Under the pieces are notes generated by a model. The model was not told where the DNA came from and ran no database searches. It worked only from the letters and a program-made list of their open reading frames with translations. A stretch of DNA of 18,621 nt. Source: Gallionellaceae bacterium (GTDB taxonomy: Bacteria; Pseudomonadota; Gammaproteobacteria; Burkholderiales; Gallionellaceae). Shown in pieces: positions 1 through 7,237 of the stretch. The position numbers and the translations under genes are program-made. The stretch covers positions 1 through 18,621 of the forward strand of contig PLYB01000077.1 in the NCBI GenBank assembly GCA_003151655.1. The letters are read 5' to 3'. Position 1 is the stretch's first letter. Each line of letters opens with the position of its first letter.

Positions 1-80
1 ACGCGTATCTCCGGACAGGACTGATAAATTAAATAAGCATAATAAATACTACTCCAACAACAGGATCATTCTAGGCGATA

Positions 81-144
81 GACCTTCTCTCGTCAATATT
101 TTGTGTGAAATATTCACACAAAATATTGACACTTGAAGAAGGTC
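81..144. promoter_or_regulatory. Large two-tier palindrome upstream of the first gene
   Basis: An 18-bp arm (GTCAATATTTTGTGTGAA, 92-109) is repeated as its perfect reverse complement at 113-130, leaving only ATA between them. A second tier pairs 81-88 (GACCTTCT) with 137-144 (AGAAGGTC) across a 3/6-nt internal loop. The AT-rich stem has no following T tract, so it does not look like an ordinary terminator. Its core GTGTGAAATATTCACAC resembles a dimeric-regulator operator. It lies about 70 bp before the gene at 214. The perfect symmetry is seen directly; an operator role is inference. Confidence 0.6.
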
Positions 145-163
145 CAATTAACATCCGCCTGTC

Positions 164-180
164 GTGTGAATTTTTCCCAC
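164..180. promoter_or_regulatory. Weaker second copy of the palindrome core
   Basis: The 17-mer GTGTGAATTTTTCCCAC matches the core of the large palindrome (103-119) at 14 of 17 positions. The two centres are 61 bp apart, close to six helical turns. It ends about 20 bp before the Shine-Dalgarno of the gene at 214, where a repressor could cover a promoter. Regulation by a shared protein is inferred. Confidence 0.35.
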
Positions 181-213
181 GAATAATTTAACTATTAAGT
201 TAAGGAGGAAGCC

Positions 214-462
214 ATGCGTGTTTTTTATCCAATTTCTGCCAGAATATCTGATCTTGTAAATGATCAAGCAACCGTGAAGTCAGGAATAGCACCCGTTTGG
301 AGCATGCTGACAATTGCAGTTATAGCCATCGTCTCATTGAGCCTGAGCTCATTTGAAGGTGGATCTGCAGAAAGGCAGCACGAAGTCTTTACGCAGAATC
401 ATTACCAGCATGTCGCCGATAGCCTCGCGGCCCATAACCCGTTACACAACACTCAAAGCTGA
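214..462 (+). CDS. Small single-pass membrane protein, unknown function
   Basis: This 82-residue protein is not one I recognise. The ATG is well placed behind a strong Shine-Dalgarno (TAAGGAGG, 201-208), which makes the gene credible despite its size. Residues about 26-47 (APVWSMLTIAVIAIVSLSLS) form one hydrophobic helix. The N-terminal part is mildly polar, and the C-terminal part (HYQHVADSLAAHNPLHNTQS) is polar and rich in His and Asn. There is no Cys and no recognisable catalytic motif. The gene stands alone between two palindromic operator-like sites and a strong GC-rich terminator at 526-554, so it is probably transcribed as a short monocistronic message. A stress-linked small membrane protein is possible, but nothing in the sequence names its role. 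Confidence 0.65.
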   Translation: MRVFYPISARISDLVNDQATVKSGIAPVWSMLTIAVIAIVSLSLSSFEGGSAERQHEVFTQNHYQHVADSLAAHNPLHNTQS

Positions 463-525
463 GTGGGCCGCGTAACTTGTTGCGAGAAATCACGCCAACC
501 AAACTGCCATGTTTATCAACAAAAC

Positions 526-554
526 AAGGGGCTGGGCACTCCGCCCAGCCCCTT
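526..554 (+). terminator. Strong hairpin terminator after the 214-462 gene
   Basis: A perfect 12-bp stem pairs AAGGGGCTGGGC (526-537) with GCCCAGCCCCTT (543-554) around an ACTCC loop. The pyrimidine-rich ACCTTTCTTT follows. It lies 64 bp after the stop codon of the upstream gene. The stem is GC-rich and typical of an intrinsic terminator, although the T run is interrupted. Confidence 0.75.
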
Positions 555-649
555 ACCTTTCTTTACACGCACCACACATAAAAGAACTGCTTGCGCAGGA
601 CAATCTGCGGTTATGATGCTGCAACTTAAATTTCTGGCAAAAACCAACT

Positions 650-871
650 ATGTTCACGCTCTCCTCGATACTGTACCTGTTCACCATCGTCGTGGTTTTT
701 GTCATCGCCGCTCGGTACATCAATCGCGCCATGGCTGAAAAAGGGATTCCCGGAGGAATGGTTCGTGGCGTTCTGGTCTGTTTCCTCGCCGCAGTCTTGG
801 CCTTATTTGCCGGAGCAGCCGTTGATTGGATCAGCGAACCGGCACCGTCTGCGGTTCAAGAAATGAAGTAA
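650..871 (+). CDS. Small two-helix membrane protein, unknown function
   Basis: A 73-residue protein with two hydrophobic stretches: about residues 5-22 (SSILYLFTIVVVFVIAAR) and 37-59 (MVRGVLVCFLAAVLALFAGAAV). A short basic loop (YINRAMAEKGIPGG) links them. The ATG at 650 is the first in-frame start after a stop, but no clear Shine-Dalgarno precedes it, which lowers certainty. The membrane-protein composition is coherent throughout and the frame ends just before a terminator-like repeat at 897-943. I do not recognise the family, and no partner gene is adjacent. Confidence 0.5.
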   Translation: MFTLSSILYLFTIVVVFVIAARYINRAMAEKGIPGGMVRGVLVCFLAAVLALFAGAAVDWISEPAPSAVQEMK

Positions 872-896
872 GCATTGCTTGCCCCCTGACCTCAGC

Positions 897-943
897 ATTA
901 ATCTCTTTGGGTTCAATTCCCCGCTGCTTGCGGCGGGGTTCTT
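897..943 (+). repeat. Dispersed terminator-like repeat, intact copy
   Basis: An A/T-rich lead (TTAATCTCTTTGGGTTCAAT) is followed by the hairpin CCCCGCTGCTTGCGGCGGGG (919-938) and TTCTTCATTTT. Both halves recur at 9176-9195 and, inverted, at 9301-9340. The hairpin plus pyrimidine-rich tail could end transcription of the gene at 650-871. A weaker hairpin follows at 973-995. Sequences of this kind are often mis-called as short proteins. Confidence 0.7.
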
Positions 944-1014
944 CATTTTCAGCCTTGAAATATCGATTGAACAACGGGGGTTCCACCCTAACGTTAAGCA
1001 GTCGTAAAAACAAA

Positions 1015-1045
1015 AACCGCCGTACTATCTCTAGCATCGGCGGTT
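1015..1045 (-). terminator. Terminator of the 26-residue peptide gene
   Basis: AACCGCCG (1015-1022) pairs with CGGCGGTT (1038-1045). Read on the minus strand the 8-bp stem is followed directly by TTTGTTTTTAC, a good U-rich tail. It lies about 85 bp beyond the stop of the minus-strand mini-gene at 1131-1211, with nothing else on that strand to terminate nearby. Confidence 0.7.
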
Positions 1046-1130
1046 AAGCATTCCCCTTTAGCTGCTAAGAATGCGCAAAAAATCACTATAAAACTAGCAA
1101 CCTTTTGCTCTGACAATCTTGCTTTACGTA

Positions 1131-1211
1131 TTACCTAGAATCTCCACCCGTTAACAGAACTAAACCGGGAAGTATTACAAGACCAATCAAAATCCATTCT
1201 ACAATACCCAT
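1131..1211 (-). CDS. 26-residue hydrophobic membrane peptide
   Basis: Reading down from the ATG at 1211 gives MGIVEWILIGLVILPGLV followed by LLTGGDSR and a TAA stop. A strong Shine-Dalgarno (GAGGAGG) lies about 6 bases before the start, and a proper minus-strand terminator follows. That combination is the main support for such a short gene. Residues 3-21 form a single hydrophobic helix broken by one proline, with a short polar C-terminus. Its size and layout recall small transport- or oxidase-complex subunits such as KdpF or CydX, but no such operon is near and the sequence is not diagnostic. A second mini-gene of the same style lies at 9876-9962. Confidence 0.6.
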   Translation of the reverse strand: MGIVEWILIGLVILPGLVLLTGGDSR

Positions 1212-1440
1212 GTTAAACCTCCTCTGATGTTAAATGAACATTCAAGGAATTTCCGGGGGCCTTCTTTTCCAAAAAATGGAATTCAGTATTGCGTAAATCG
1301 AGAATCGTGAACTCCCGCTTCGGGAATGATCCAAACAGACCGGTCAAAAACTCCCACAAGCTTTATACGCTGTAACCAGTGGAATAGATAGAGATATGAT
1401 GAACTTTTCATAGACTGCTGAAACGGGCGCGGAGAGGGGG

Positions 1441-1848
1441 TTAATAGTTAAGATAGAGACCATCACTTTTGTGGCAAGCGAAATTAAGCAAAGCTTCCGC
1501 CACACTTCCCGGCGGAGTCGGCCTCCAGAAATCATCTGCCTCAGTCGCATACAGCAGATTTCCATTGCCCATATTCTTTATGTGAACCGACAAATGCAGG
1601 CTTCTGTATCTTGCCTCCTCACAGTCATACTCGGCCAGCAGCAACATGGATTGATACCGGTCGCCGATTAGTGACTGACTATTGCCATAGTCATGCATGT
1701 CCCACATTCTTACTTTGCGGCCCTGTTTGCGAAGGGTGGCCGGATTAGCATAGGTGGTAACGCTATCTTCTTTGATGACCGTGACCCATTCCGCCAACGC
1801 CCCGCCACTCATACCCGCCAATAGCAACAGTAAAATAAGTTTTTTCAT
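1441..1848 (-). CDS. Surface-adhesin E-like secreted protein
   Basis: A 135-residue exported protein. Residues 1-19 (MKKLILLLLLAGMSGGALA) are a textbook Sec signal peptide with cleavage after ALA, leaving about 116 residues in the periplasm or at the outer surface. The mature part fits the surface-adhesin E family (Haemophilus protein E-like, PF16747). It has the opening W-V-x-V with a tyrosine around YANPATLRKQGRKVRMWDMHDY, a YDCEEARYRSL block, and a C-terminal WRPTPPGSVAEALLNFACH. Two cysteines (in YDCEE and FACH) could form a disulfide. An AAGGGG Shine-Dalgarno supports the ATG. The family name implies adhesion, but in environmental betaproteobacteria the function is untested. A small inverted repeat at 1313-1325 lies downstream on this strand. 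Confidence 0.8.
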   Translation of the reverse strand: MKKLILLLLLAGMSGGALAEWVTVIKEDSVTTYANPATLRKQGRKVRMWDMHDYGNSQSLIGDRYQSMLLLAEYDCEEARYRSLHLSVHIKNMGNGNLLYATEADDFWRPTPPGSVAEALLNFACHKSDGLYLNY

Positions 1849-1941
1849 TCTGCCCCTTAAATGACGCCACCTCTTAATTCACATTTTAATTCCGTGCGTA
1901 TTTTTCAGTCAAAACGAACCGGGACAAAGCATATAAACTTG

Positions 1942-3951
1942 TTATGCTGCCTCCGTCGTAATCTCAGGCAAGGTGTATTTCCAATCAAGCCCCCCCTCGT
2001 CATTGAAGAATATACGATCCTGTGCCTGTCCGTTATCGCGCAACTTGAGCTTGAGTTCATTGCCGTTAAGCTTTTGCAACTCTAGTATCTCGTGCGTGCC
2101 CGGCAAGGTTCGCACCAGCGTATTGCCGACGACCTCCGATATCGTGCAGCCAATGCTGCTGCCCATTTTTTCGCGCCGCCCTGTCAGAATAGCAATCTCA
2201 TGCCGGAAAGCATGTATCAGTTTTAACTGATCCTGCTTATCGGCATTCAACCTAGCCAAGGAAGTATCTGCTTTGGCAAATTTGAACTTGCCCGCCGTTT
2301 TATTCCAATTCTCTTGCTGAGCCTCAGTCAGCGTCACTCCTGACTGCTTGATTCCCGCTGCCATTGTCAAATATTTCGCCACTTCCGGATCAGCAGTTAT
2401 CTTGGCCGCTTCCTGATCTTTTTCCTGAATAACTTTTTCGCATTTTTCTATCGATTTTTGCACTTGCCCGATTTTTGCCTCGAATTCGGTTACATCGGGC
2501 AGCACCATGGCAATATTGACCTCTCTTCTGCGACACACATTTGACGAGCCGATTTTGACTGTCTTTGCAGCAACACTACAGCCCTCAACAACTCCGATTT
2601 CAACATTCTCTGCCACGACCTCGCAATTGATGGCGTGTTTGATTGATACCGTATGACCCAAAATCAGACATGATTCGGCAAAGTTAAGCGAAATTTTGCC
2701 GGCAGTTTTTTCTGCGCGCTTATCGTGAACCTCAATAATTGCATTTACGGCGCGCCCGTTGGATGTTACATCACCGTTAAAGCTCTGGACGCATCCGCCA
2801 GCCAAGTCTTTTTCAAGCAGGACATGCCCGTTTTTTGAAGTAACTGAGCCGAAAACATCCCCGAAGAATTTCATGTTCTCGCCTTCGACGCTACTTCCCT
2901 CCGGCACCTCGCCGTGCTCGGCAAAATCTATTTCAGCCAAAGAAATATCGCCAGTCGGCGCAGCATTGATTTCCGTATTGTTATCTTTTATGTCATTAAC
3001 TTCGATGCGATTGGCATCCATATCAAGGGCAAGAATACCGTTTCTGACCGCCACAATACACTCTTCACCGTTAATGATCTGAATCCTGGTGCCCTCGCCC
3101 GCCAGCGCACTTAAATCGACATCTTTGGCTAACTTGGGCGGAACTCTTTCTCCATTCACCTTGCAACCGGGTTTGCCCGCCACACGCAATTTCTTCCGCA
3201 ACAAACGAGTGCCTTTTTCGATCTTGGGAAAACGATTTTGAAATTTGCGCAAATCCGCTTTGCCTTTAGGCAACAGTTGTGATGCATTTTCCCTGCGCAA
3301 TACCTCGCTCGCCTCCAGAATTTCAGCATCACTTCCATCATCCGCCCCCATTTGAGACGCAATAGTCACAGCCCCCATTTGCCGGAGATATATCACACTG
3401 GCCACTTTGTCGACATCAATGCCGAAGCGGATTCTCTTCAGCCACATTTCTGCAATAAACTCATCTAAATTCAAACTGGTCGGATGCAATTCCGAAATGC
3501 GCTCGGTCGCGACGACAGGGCGAATACCGTCAGCCCCCTTTTCGCCATACACGGGTATTACTATTTCCTCTTCGAGCGCTAACGGCTCGAAAACATACTC
3601 GGCACTCTGCCCCCCGCCTACCAGCTTTACGCCGCTGTATAGCGCTTTGCGTATAGTCGGAAAATCAACAATATCATCCGCCAATTTAACTTTGGCATAC
3701 TGACCATAAATTTTCACGGTACCGTCATAGTCATAAAGCAAATTCATTAGCAGGGGATAATCCAAGCCGACAAATCTGAATCCGTCGCCGAACAACCGAT
3801 CGACAAACTTATCGAATCCCCCCCCCACAGGAAAATGCGACAAATTCACATATAAACCTTGCTGCTCCCTGAGTACATAGCGCGGAATCAGCGCCATCCT
3901 CCCCTTCGGAGTGGATTGATTTACATCATGCATTTTAGTGTTCATATTCAT
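1942..3951 (-). CDS. FapA/DUF342-family protein
   Basis: This 669-residue protein matches the DUF342 (FapA, flagellar assembly protein A) family in order and length. It has an N-terminal region of about 220 residues, then a lead into the domain at about 245-300 (KVNGERVPP, GEGTRIQIINGEE). A long repetitive Gly/Val/Asn-rich stretch, about 340-475, is typical of a right-handed beta-helix (FFGDVFGSV, SFNGDVTSNGR, CSVAAKTVKIGSSNV). A charged coiled coil runs over about 487-600, with a short beta tail after it. No signal peptide or membrane helix is visible, so it is probably cytoplasmic. Known relatives are linked to polar flagella and to chemotaxis or c-di-GMP signalling; no flagellar genes are adjacent, but a c-di-GMP enzyme lies upstream. 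M3 and M7 are alternative starts and no clear Shine-Dalgarno decides. Function here is inferred only. Confidence 0.85.
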   Translation of the reverse strand: MNMNTKMHDVNQSTPKGRMALIPRYVLREQQGLYVNLSHFPVGGGFDKFVDRLFGDGFRFVGLDYPLLMNLLYDYDGTVKIYGQYAKVKLADDIVDFPTIRKALYSGVKLVGGGQSAEYVFEPLALEEEIVIPVYGEKGADGIRPVVATERISELHPTSLNLDEFIAEMWLKRIRFGIDVDKVASVIYLRQMGAVTIASQMGADDGSDAEILEASEVLRRENASQLLPKGKADLRKFQNRFPKIEKGTRLLRKKLRVAGKPGCKVNGERVPPKLAKDVDLSALAGEGTRIQIINGEECIVAVRNGILALDMDANRIEVNDIKDNNTEINAAPTGDISLAEIDFAEHGEVPEGSSVEGENMKFFGDVFGSVTSKNGHVLLEKDLAGGCVQSFNGDVTSNGRAVNAIIEVHDKRAEKTAGKISLNFAESCLILGHTVSIKHAINCEVVAENVEIGVVEGCSVAAKTVKIGSSNVCRRREVNIAMVLPDVTEFEAKIGQVQKSIEKCEKVIQEKDQEAAKITADPEVAKYLTMAAGIKQSGVTLTEAQQENWNKTAGKFKFAKADTSLARLNADKQDQLKLIHAFRHEIAILTGRREKMGSSIGCTISEVVGNTLVRTLPGTHEILELQKLNGNELKLKLRDNGQAQDRIFFNDEGGLDWKYTLPEITTEAA

Positions 3952-4159
3952 AATATTTAGTGAGTCAAAGATACCAGAACACCCATTACTCCGGCATCTG
4001 TATCAACCCTATGATCGTAGTTTCTACAAAAACAGTGCTAATGAAATTTTTATTACCCGGCAACATCGTCTTCTTGGGCTTGATACCAAGAAAAGCGTGA
4101 TTTCTCGAAGCCCATGTAACATCTGCTTCCATTCACCCAAATGGGTTTACTACAAAATA

Positions 4160-4182
4160 AAAACACTCCCGACGAGTGTTTT
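4160..4182. terminator. Orphan bidirectional terminator-like hairpin
   Basis: AAAACACTC (4160-4168) and GAGTGTTTT (4174-4182) form a 9-bp stem with a CCGAC loop. On the minus strand TATTTTG follows; on the plus strand the stem itself ends in TTTT. No convincing gene lies immediately upstream on either strand. It may protect the region from read-through or be left over from a lost gene. Confidence 0.5.
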
Positions 4183-4561
4183 CAGACGTGCTGTAACCGA
4201 CTAAATTATAAACCTTTTCACAGCCATTTTATATGCTTCGCGCTGCCATTTGCAACGGGCCGGAATAGCGACATATTTGTCCTTGGGCAATATTCAAGAA
4301 AAATACCCGCCATAGTGGCATGGTCACATACCCTCTTCTGCAAAAATAGGAACTTATTCACACTTTTGATTAAGGATAATGATGTCGAAGTCGAGTGCAT
4401 GGCACTCATGCAGGGGCATAAGAATGTAGAGCCAAGGAACTATATGTCCGAAAAGTAGCTCCTGAATCCAGCACGTCTGGTATGCCTCGCCTGCTTGAAA
4501 TAATGCCGCGCCAGACTGTTTGCCGCATCCAAGTGCGCCCAATGTAAATAAAAACAGTGCG

Positions 4562-4567
4562 TATAAT
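4562..4567 (+). promoter_or_regulatory. Possible -10 box placing the start at the mRNA end
   Basis: A perfect TATAAT sits 7 bases before the ATG at 4575. If it is the -10 element, transcription would begin at about 4573-4575 and the message would be leaderless, which would explain the missing Shine-Dalgarno. No good TTGACA-like -35 is seen at the right distance, so this is tentative. Confidence 0.35.
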
Positions 4568-4574
4568 ATGCCGC

Positions 4575-6752
4575 ATGCAAAACATTCCCGCCATTCTCGC
4601 CGAAATCGGTATTGACGAAAACGAACTCATCACACGACGGGCATTTCTGTCGTTCGATGAGCAGGATGCTGCCGTGCTCAAAGAGCTGCATGTGCTGTTG
4701 GAGACTCATCGCGGACCTTTAACCGAGAAATTTTACGAGCATCTGCTGTGTTTCCCCGAGCTGCGCCCGTTACTGGGGGATGATGCAAAGCTGGCCTACC
4801 TGAAGCGCGCGCAAGCCATATATTTCAGCCAGCTCACTTCCGGTTGTTACGATCTTTCCTACGTGGCGAACCGGTTGCAGATCGGCCTCGTACATCAGCG
4901 CGTCGGTCTGACACCAAAGTGGTACATGAGTGCGTATTGCAAATATCTGAGCGAAGTCGTACCACTCATACTCGATCACTATGCTAACGATTCCATGCGC
5001 GGGAAAAATGCATGCACAGCACTGCTAAAGGTGGTCTTCTTCGACATGGAATTAGCGCTGGAAACTTACTTTCACGCCGAGCACAAAGCGCTGCGACTGG
5101 CGCGAAGCTACACCGAGCAAATTGTAAGCAACATGCCTATCGGTTTTATCGTGCTGGATGCGCATGGAAAAATTCGTCTGGCGAACACAGCCGTGTTGCA
5201 AATGTTCGACTTGGGCGACACATGGCAAGGCAAGACGCTGGGAGAATTTCTCAATGTTTCCATGCTGGATGAAAGCATCGCCCGGATAGTTCAAAGCGGA
5301 TCGAATTACATCGACTTTGGATTTAATCGAGAGGAAAGCGGAGGTGTCCGCTCCTATCTTGCCGATATTTCATTGGCGCAGATGGGCGAAGATCGTGTCG
5401 TCCTATTCATGGTGCAAGACATTACGCTGCGTAAACAATCTGAAGAAGAGATTCACCGTCTGGCCTTCTACGACTCGCTTACGCAATTGCCTAATCGCCG
5501 CCTGCTACACGAGCGCCTGATGCAAAGCATGTCGATCAGCGCACGCAGTGGCAAGTACGGTGCCTTGATGTTCATCGATCTGGACAATTTCAAAACCCTC
5601 AATGATACGCAGGGGCACGATGTCGGCGATCTGCTATTAAAAGAAGTGGCGAGCCGCCTAAAGCAAAACGTGCGCGAAGGAGACACAGTAGCCCGTCTTG
5701 GCGGAGACGAGTTCGTGGTAGCGCTCGAATCACTGAACAGTATTGCGCATGAAGCGGCAAGCCAGTCCGAGACGATTTCAGAAAAAATTCGCGCTGAATT
5801 AAGCCAGCCTTATCTGCTCAATGGTATTGAACACAACAGCTCCCCCAGCATCGGCGTCAGCTTATTCCGGGGACATCAGAGCAGCCTGGAAGAAATTCTG
5901 AAACAGGCCGACCTCGCCATGTATCAAGCCAAATCCTCGGGGCGTAACAAAGTATGCTTCTTCGACCCCGCCATGCAGGCCGAAATGGAATATCGTGCCG
6001 AATTGGAAAAAGATTTGCGCGCCTCGCTTCGCAAGCAACAATTCGAGTTGTATTACCAGATGCAGGTGGATGATAACGGTCACATCGTTGGCGCGGAAGC
6101 ACTGATACGCTGGATACATCCGCAACGCGGCATGGTCTCACCCGCACAATTCATTCCGCTGGCGGAAGAGATCGGCATGATTTTGCCAATCGGAGACTGG
6201 GTAATCGAACAAGCCTGCGCCCAACTAAAAAAGTGGGAAATGGATCCGGTGATGCGTAAGTTAAAGCTGTCGGTTAACGTCAGTCCGCGACAATTGAGCC
6301 AACCCTATTTCGTCGAACAAGTTAAAGAGGCTATCGAAAAAACCGGCATCCGTGCTTCGCAACTTAAACTGGAATTGACCGAGAGCTTTATCTTGCACGA
6401 TGTCGATGATGCCATCGAAAAAATGCAAGAACTGCGCCGCATCGGCATACGCTTTGCTATGGACGATTTCGGTACCGGCTACTCTTCCCTCGCCTACCTC
6501 ACGCGCCTGCCGCTCGAACAGCTCAAGATCGACCAGTCTTTTGTGCGCGACATTCCCCGCGACAAAAACAGCAGTGTCATGGTACGGACTATCATTAATA
6601 TCGCCAACAATCTTGGCTTGGAGGTCGTCGCGGAAGGTGTAGAGACCGATGATCAGCTCGCCTTCCTGCGTCAGTACGGATGCAACAAATTTCAGGGTTA
6701 CCTGTTCGGCAAGCCGGTTCCGATATTGGTATTTGAACAACTTTGTCGCTAA
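4575..6752 (+). CDS. Globin-coupled PAS-GGDEF-EAL c-di-GMP enzyme
   Basis: A 725-residue multidomain enzyme that probably makes and/or breaks cyclic di-GMP in response to oxygen or another haem ligand. Domains, numbered from this ATG: protoglobin-type sensor about 35-170, with a likely proximal haem His at 107 in LVHQRVGL; PAS about 180-285; GGDEF about 292-460; EAL about 480-724. The GGDEF motif is intact (376-380) and preceded by an RxxD inhibitory site (REGD, five residues before it), so cyclase activity with product inhibition is plausible. The EAL side keeps EALIRW (508-513), NVSPRQL, LELTES, DDFGTGYSSL and EGVET, the residues of an active phosphodiesterase. No membrane helices are seen. 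A GTG six codons earlier (4557) is an alternative start, but it would overlap the TATAAT. The layout recalls DosC/DosP-type oxygen control, useful to a microaerophile. Confidence 0.9.
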   Translation: MQNIPAILAEIGIDENELITRRAFLSFDEQDAAVLKELHVLLETHRGPLTEKFYEHLLCFPELRPLLGDDAKLAYLKRAQAIYFSQLTSGCYDLSYVANRLQIGLVHQRVGLTPKWYMSAYCKYLSEVVPLILDHYANDSMRGKNACTALLKVVFFDMELALETYFHAEHKALRLARSYTEQIVSNMPIGFIVLDAHGKIRLANTAVLQMFDLGDTWQGKTLGEFLNVSMLDESIARIVQSGSNYIDFGFNREESGGVRSYLADISLAQMGEDRVVLFMVQDITLRKQSEEEIHRLAFYDSLTQLPNRRLLHERLMQSMSISARSGKYGALMFIDLDNFKTLNDTQGHDVGDLLLKEVASRLKQNVREGDTVARLGGDEFVVALESLNSIAHEAASQSETISEKIRAELSQPYLLNGIEHNSSPSIGVSLFRGHQSSLEEILKQADLAMYQAKSSGRNKVCFFDPAMQAEMEYRAELEKDLRASLRKQQFELYYQMQVDDNGHIVGAEALIRWIHPQRGMVSPAQFIPLAEEIGMILPIGDWVIEQACAQLKKWEMDPVMRKLKLSVNVSPRQLSQPYFVEQVKEAIEKTGIRASQLKLELTESFILHDVDDAIEKMQELRRIGIRFAMDDFGTGYSSLAYLTRLPLEQLKIDQSFVRDIPRDKNSSVMVRTIINIANNLGLEVVAEGVETDDQLAFLRQYGCNKFQGYLFGKPVPILVFEQLCR

Positions 6753-6811
6753 CGGGGGAAAGTGCGGTTTCTCTTTGATTTCACCCGAATTGTGCCCCGA
6801 TTAATCTCACC

Positions 6812-6855
6812 GTAGGGTGCGCTCCGCGCACCATGGTGCATGGAATGCACCCTAC
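6812..6855. repeat. REPIN-like double hairpin
   Basis: Outer arms GTAGGGTGC (6812-6820) and GCACCCTAC (6847-6855) enclose two back-to-back hairpins: GGTGCG/CGCACC (6816-6832) and GGTGCAT/ATGCACC (6835-6851). This is the shape of paired REP sequences in inverted orientation. It lies in the gap after the c-di-GMP enzyme gene, where it could also affect transcript end processing. Confidence 0.65.
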
Positions 6856-7013
6856 TACACAACACAACATTTTTAATTTTCACATCAGCTTGCCCGCATC
6901 GAGGCACGAAATTTGCTGCTTAACTCGTAAGGTTGAAAAAGCAACAATCCAACCGACAAATCGGGATGTTTTCCTTCCCGTTGTTTCCTTTACTCCAAAA
7001 TTACGAGATCAAA

Positions 7014-7232
7014 ATGGCAATCAAAGATATCAAAGCCTTCGCCGACAAGGCCAAGGTTGACCAAGAACTGAAAGCAAAACTCATCGCCTGCCAAAAAGTG
7101 CGCGAACTACTCACTCTCGCCAGCGACAGCGGATTTCACTTTATCGAAGACGAGTTGTATCCGCCCAATGAGCCGCAATTCACCGCCGACCAGCTTTCCG
7201 AACGCTTGGTAAAAGCACTGCTGCGTGCCTGA
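7014..7232 (+). CDS. Nif11-domain small protein
   Basis: This 72-residue protein consists almost wholly of a Nif11-type domain: MAIKDIKAFADKAKVDQEL, then KLIACQKVRELLTLASDSGF and HFIEDEL. The pattern of an early helix, a cluster around ELLTLASDSGF, and a trailing acidic segment is characteristic. Nif11 proteins occur near nitrogen-fixation genes and as leader peptides of ribosomally made peptides (NHLP class). Here there is no double-Gly cleavage site and no Cys/Ser/Thr-rich core, so a stand-alone or nitrogen-linked role fits better. The ATG at 7014 (weak GAG upstream) is preferred because upstream in-frame sequence is not Nif11-like. The next gene begins 5 bases downstream, suggesting an operon. 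Confidence 0.75.
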   Translation: MAIKDIKAFADKAKVDQELKAKLIACQKVRELLTLASDSGFHFIEDELYPPNEPQFTADQLSERLVKALLRA

Positions 7233-7237
7233 TTCGC

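Larger units (their letters stand above)
3952..4574. other. Long non-coding gap with degenerate reading frames
   Basis: About 620 bp lie between the divergent FapA-like gene and the c-di-GMP enzyme gene. Open frames here lack ribosome-binding sites and have no protein-like composition. A frame at 4141-4458 ends in a plausible-looking stretch (LIKDNDVEVECMALMQGH), which may be the remnant of a lost gene. Two hairpins are present: TTCTTGG/CCAAGAA (4071-4092) and the terminator-like one at 4160-4182. The gap must also hold promoters for both flanking genes. Confidence 0.5.

Noticed and set aside
463..738. Plus-strand open frame of 91 codons
   Set aside because: It runs through the terminator at 526-554, has no ribosome-binding site and overlaps the better membrane-protein gene at 650-871.
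826..1047. Overlapping short open frames on both strands around the 897-943 repeat
   Set aside because: They are translations of the terminator-like repeat (minus-strand peptide containing EEPRRKQRGIEP), a common source of false genes.
4218..4409. Minus-strand frame of 63 codons just before the orphan hairpin
   Set aside because: The position is suggestive, but there is no Shine-Dalgarno and no protein-like composition.
4141..4458. Plus-strand frame of 105 codons in the gap
   Set aside because: No ribosome-binding site, many Cys, Asn and Phe in an unlikely mix, and it runs through a terminator-like hairpin. At most a remnant.
6261..6740. Long minus-strand frame of 159 codons inside the EAL domain
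   Set aside because: It is a shadow of a gene whose plus-strand motifs are all intact.
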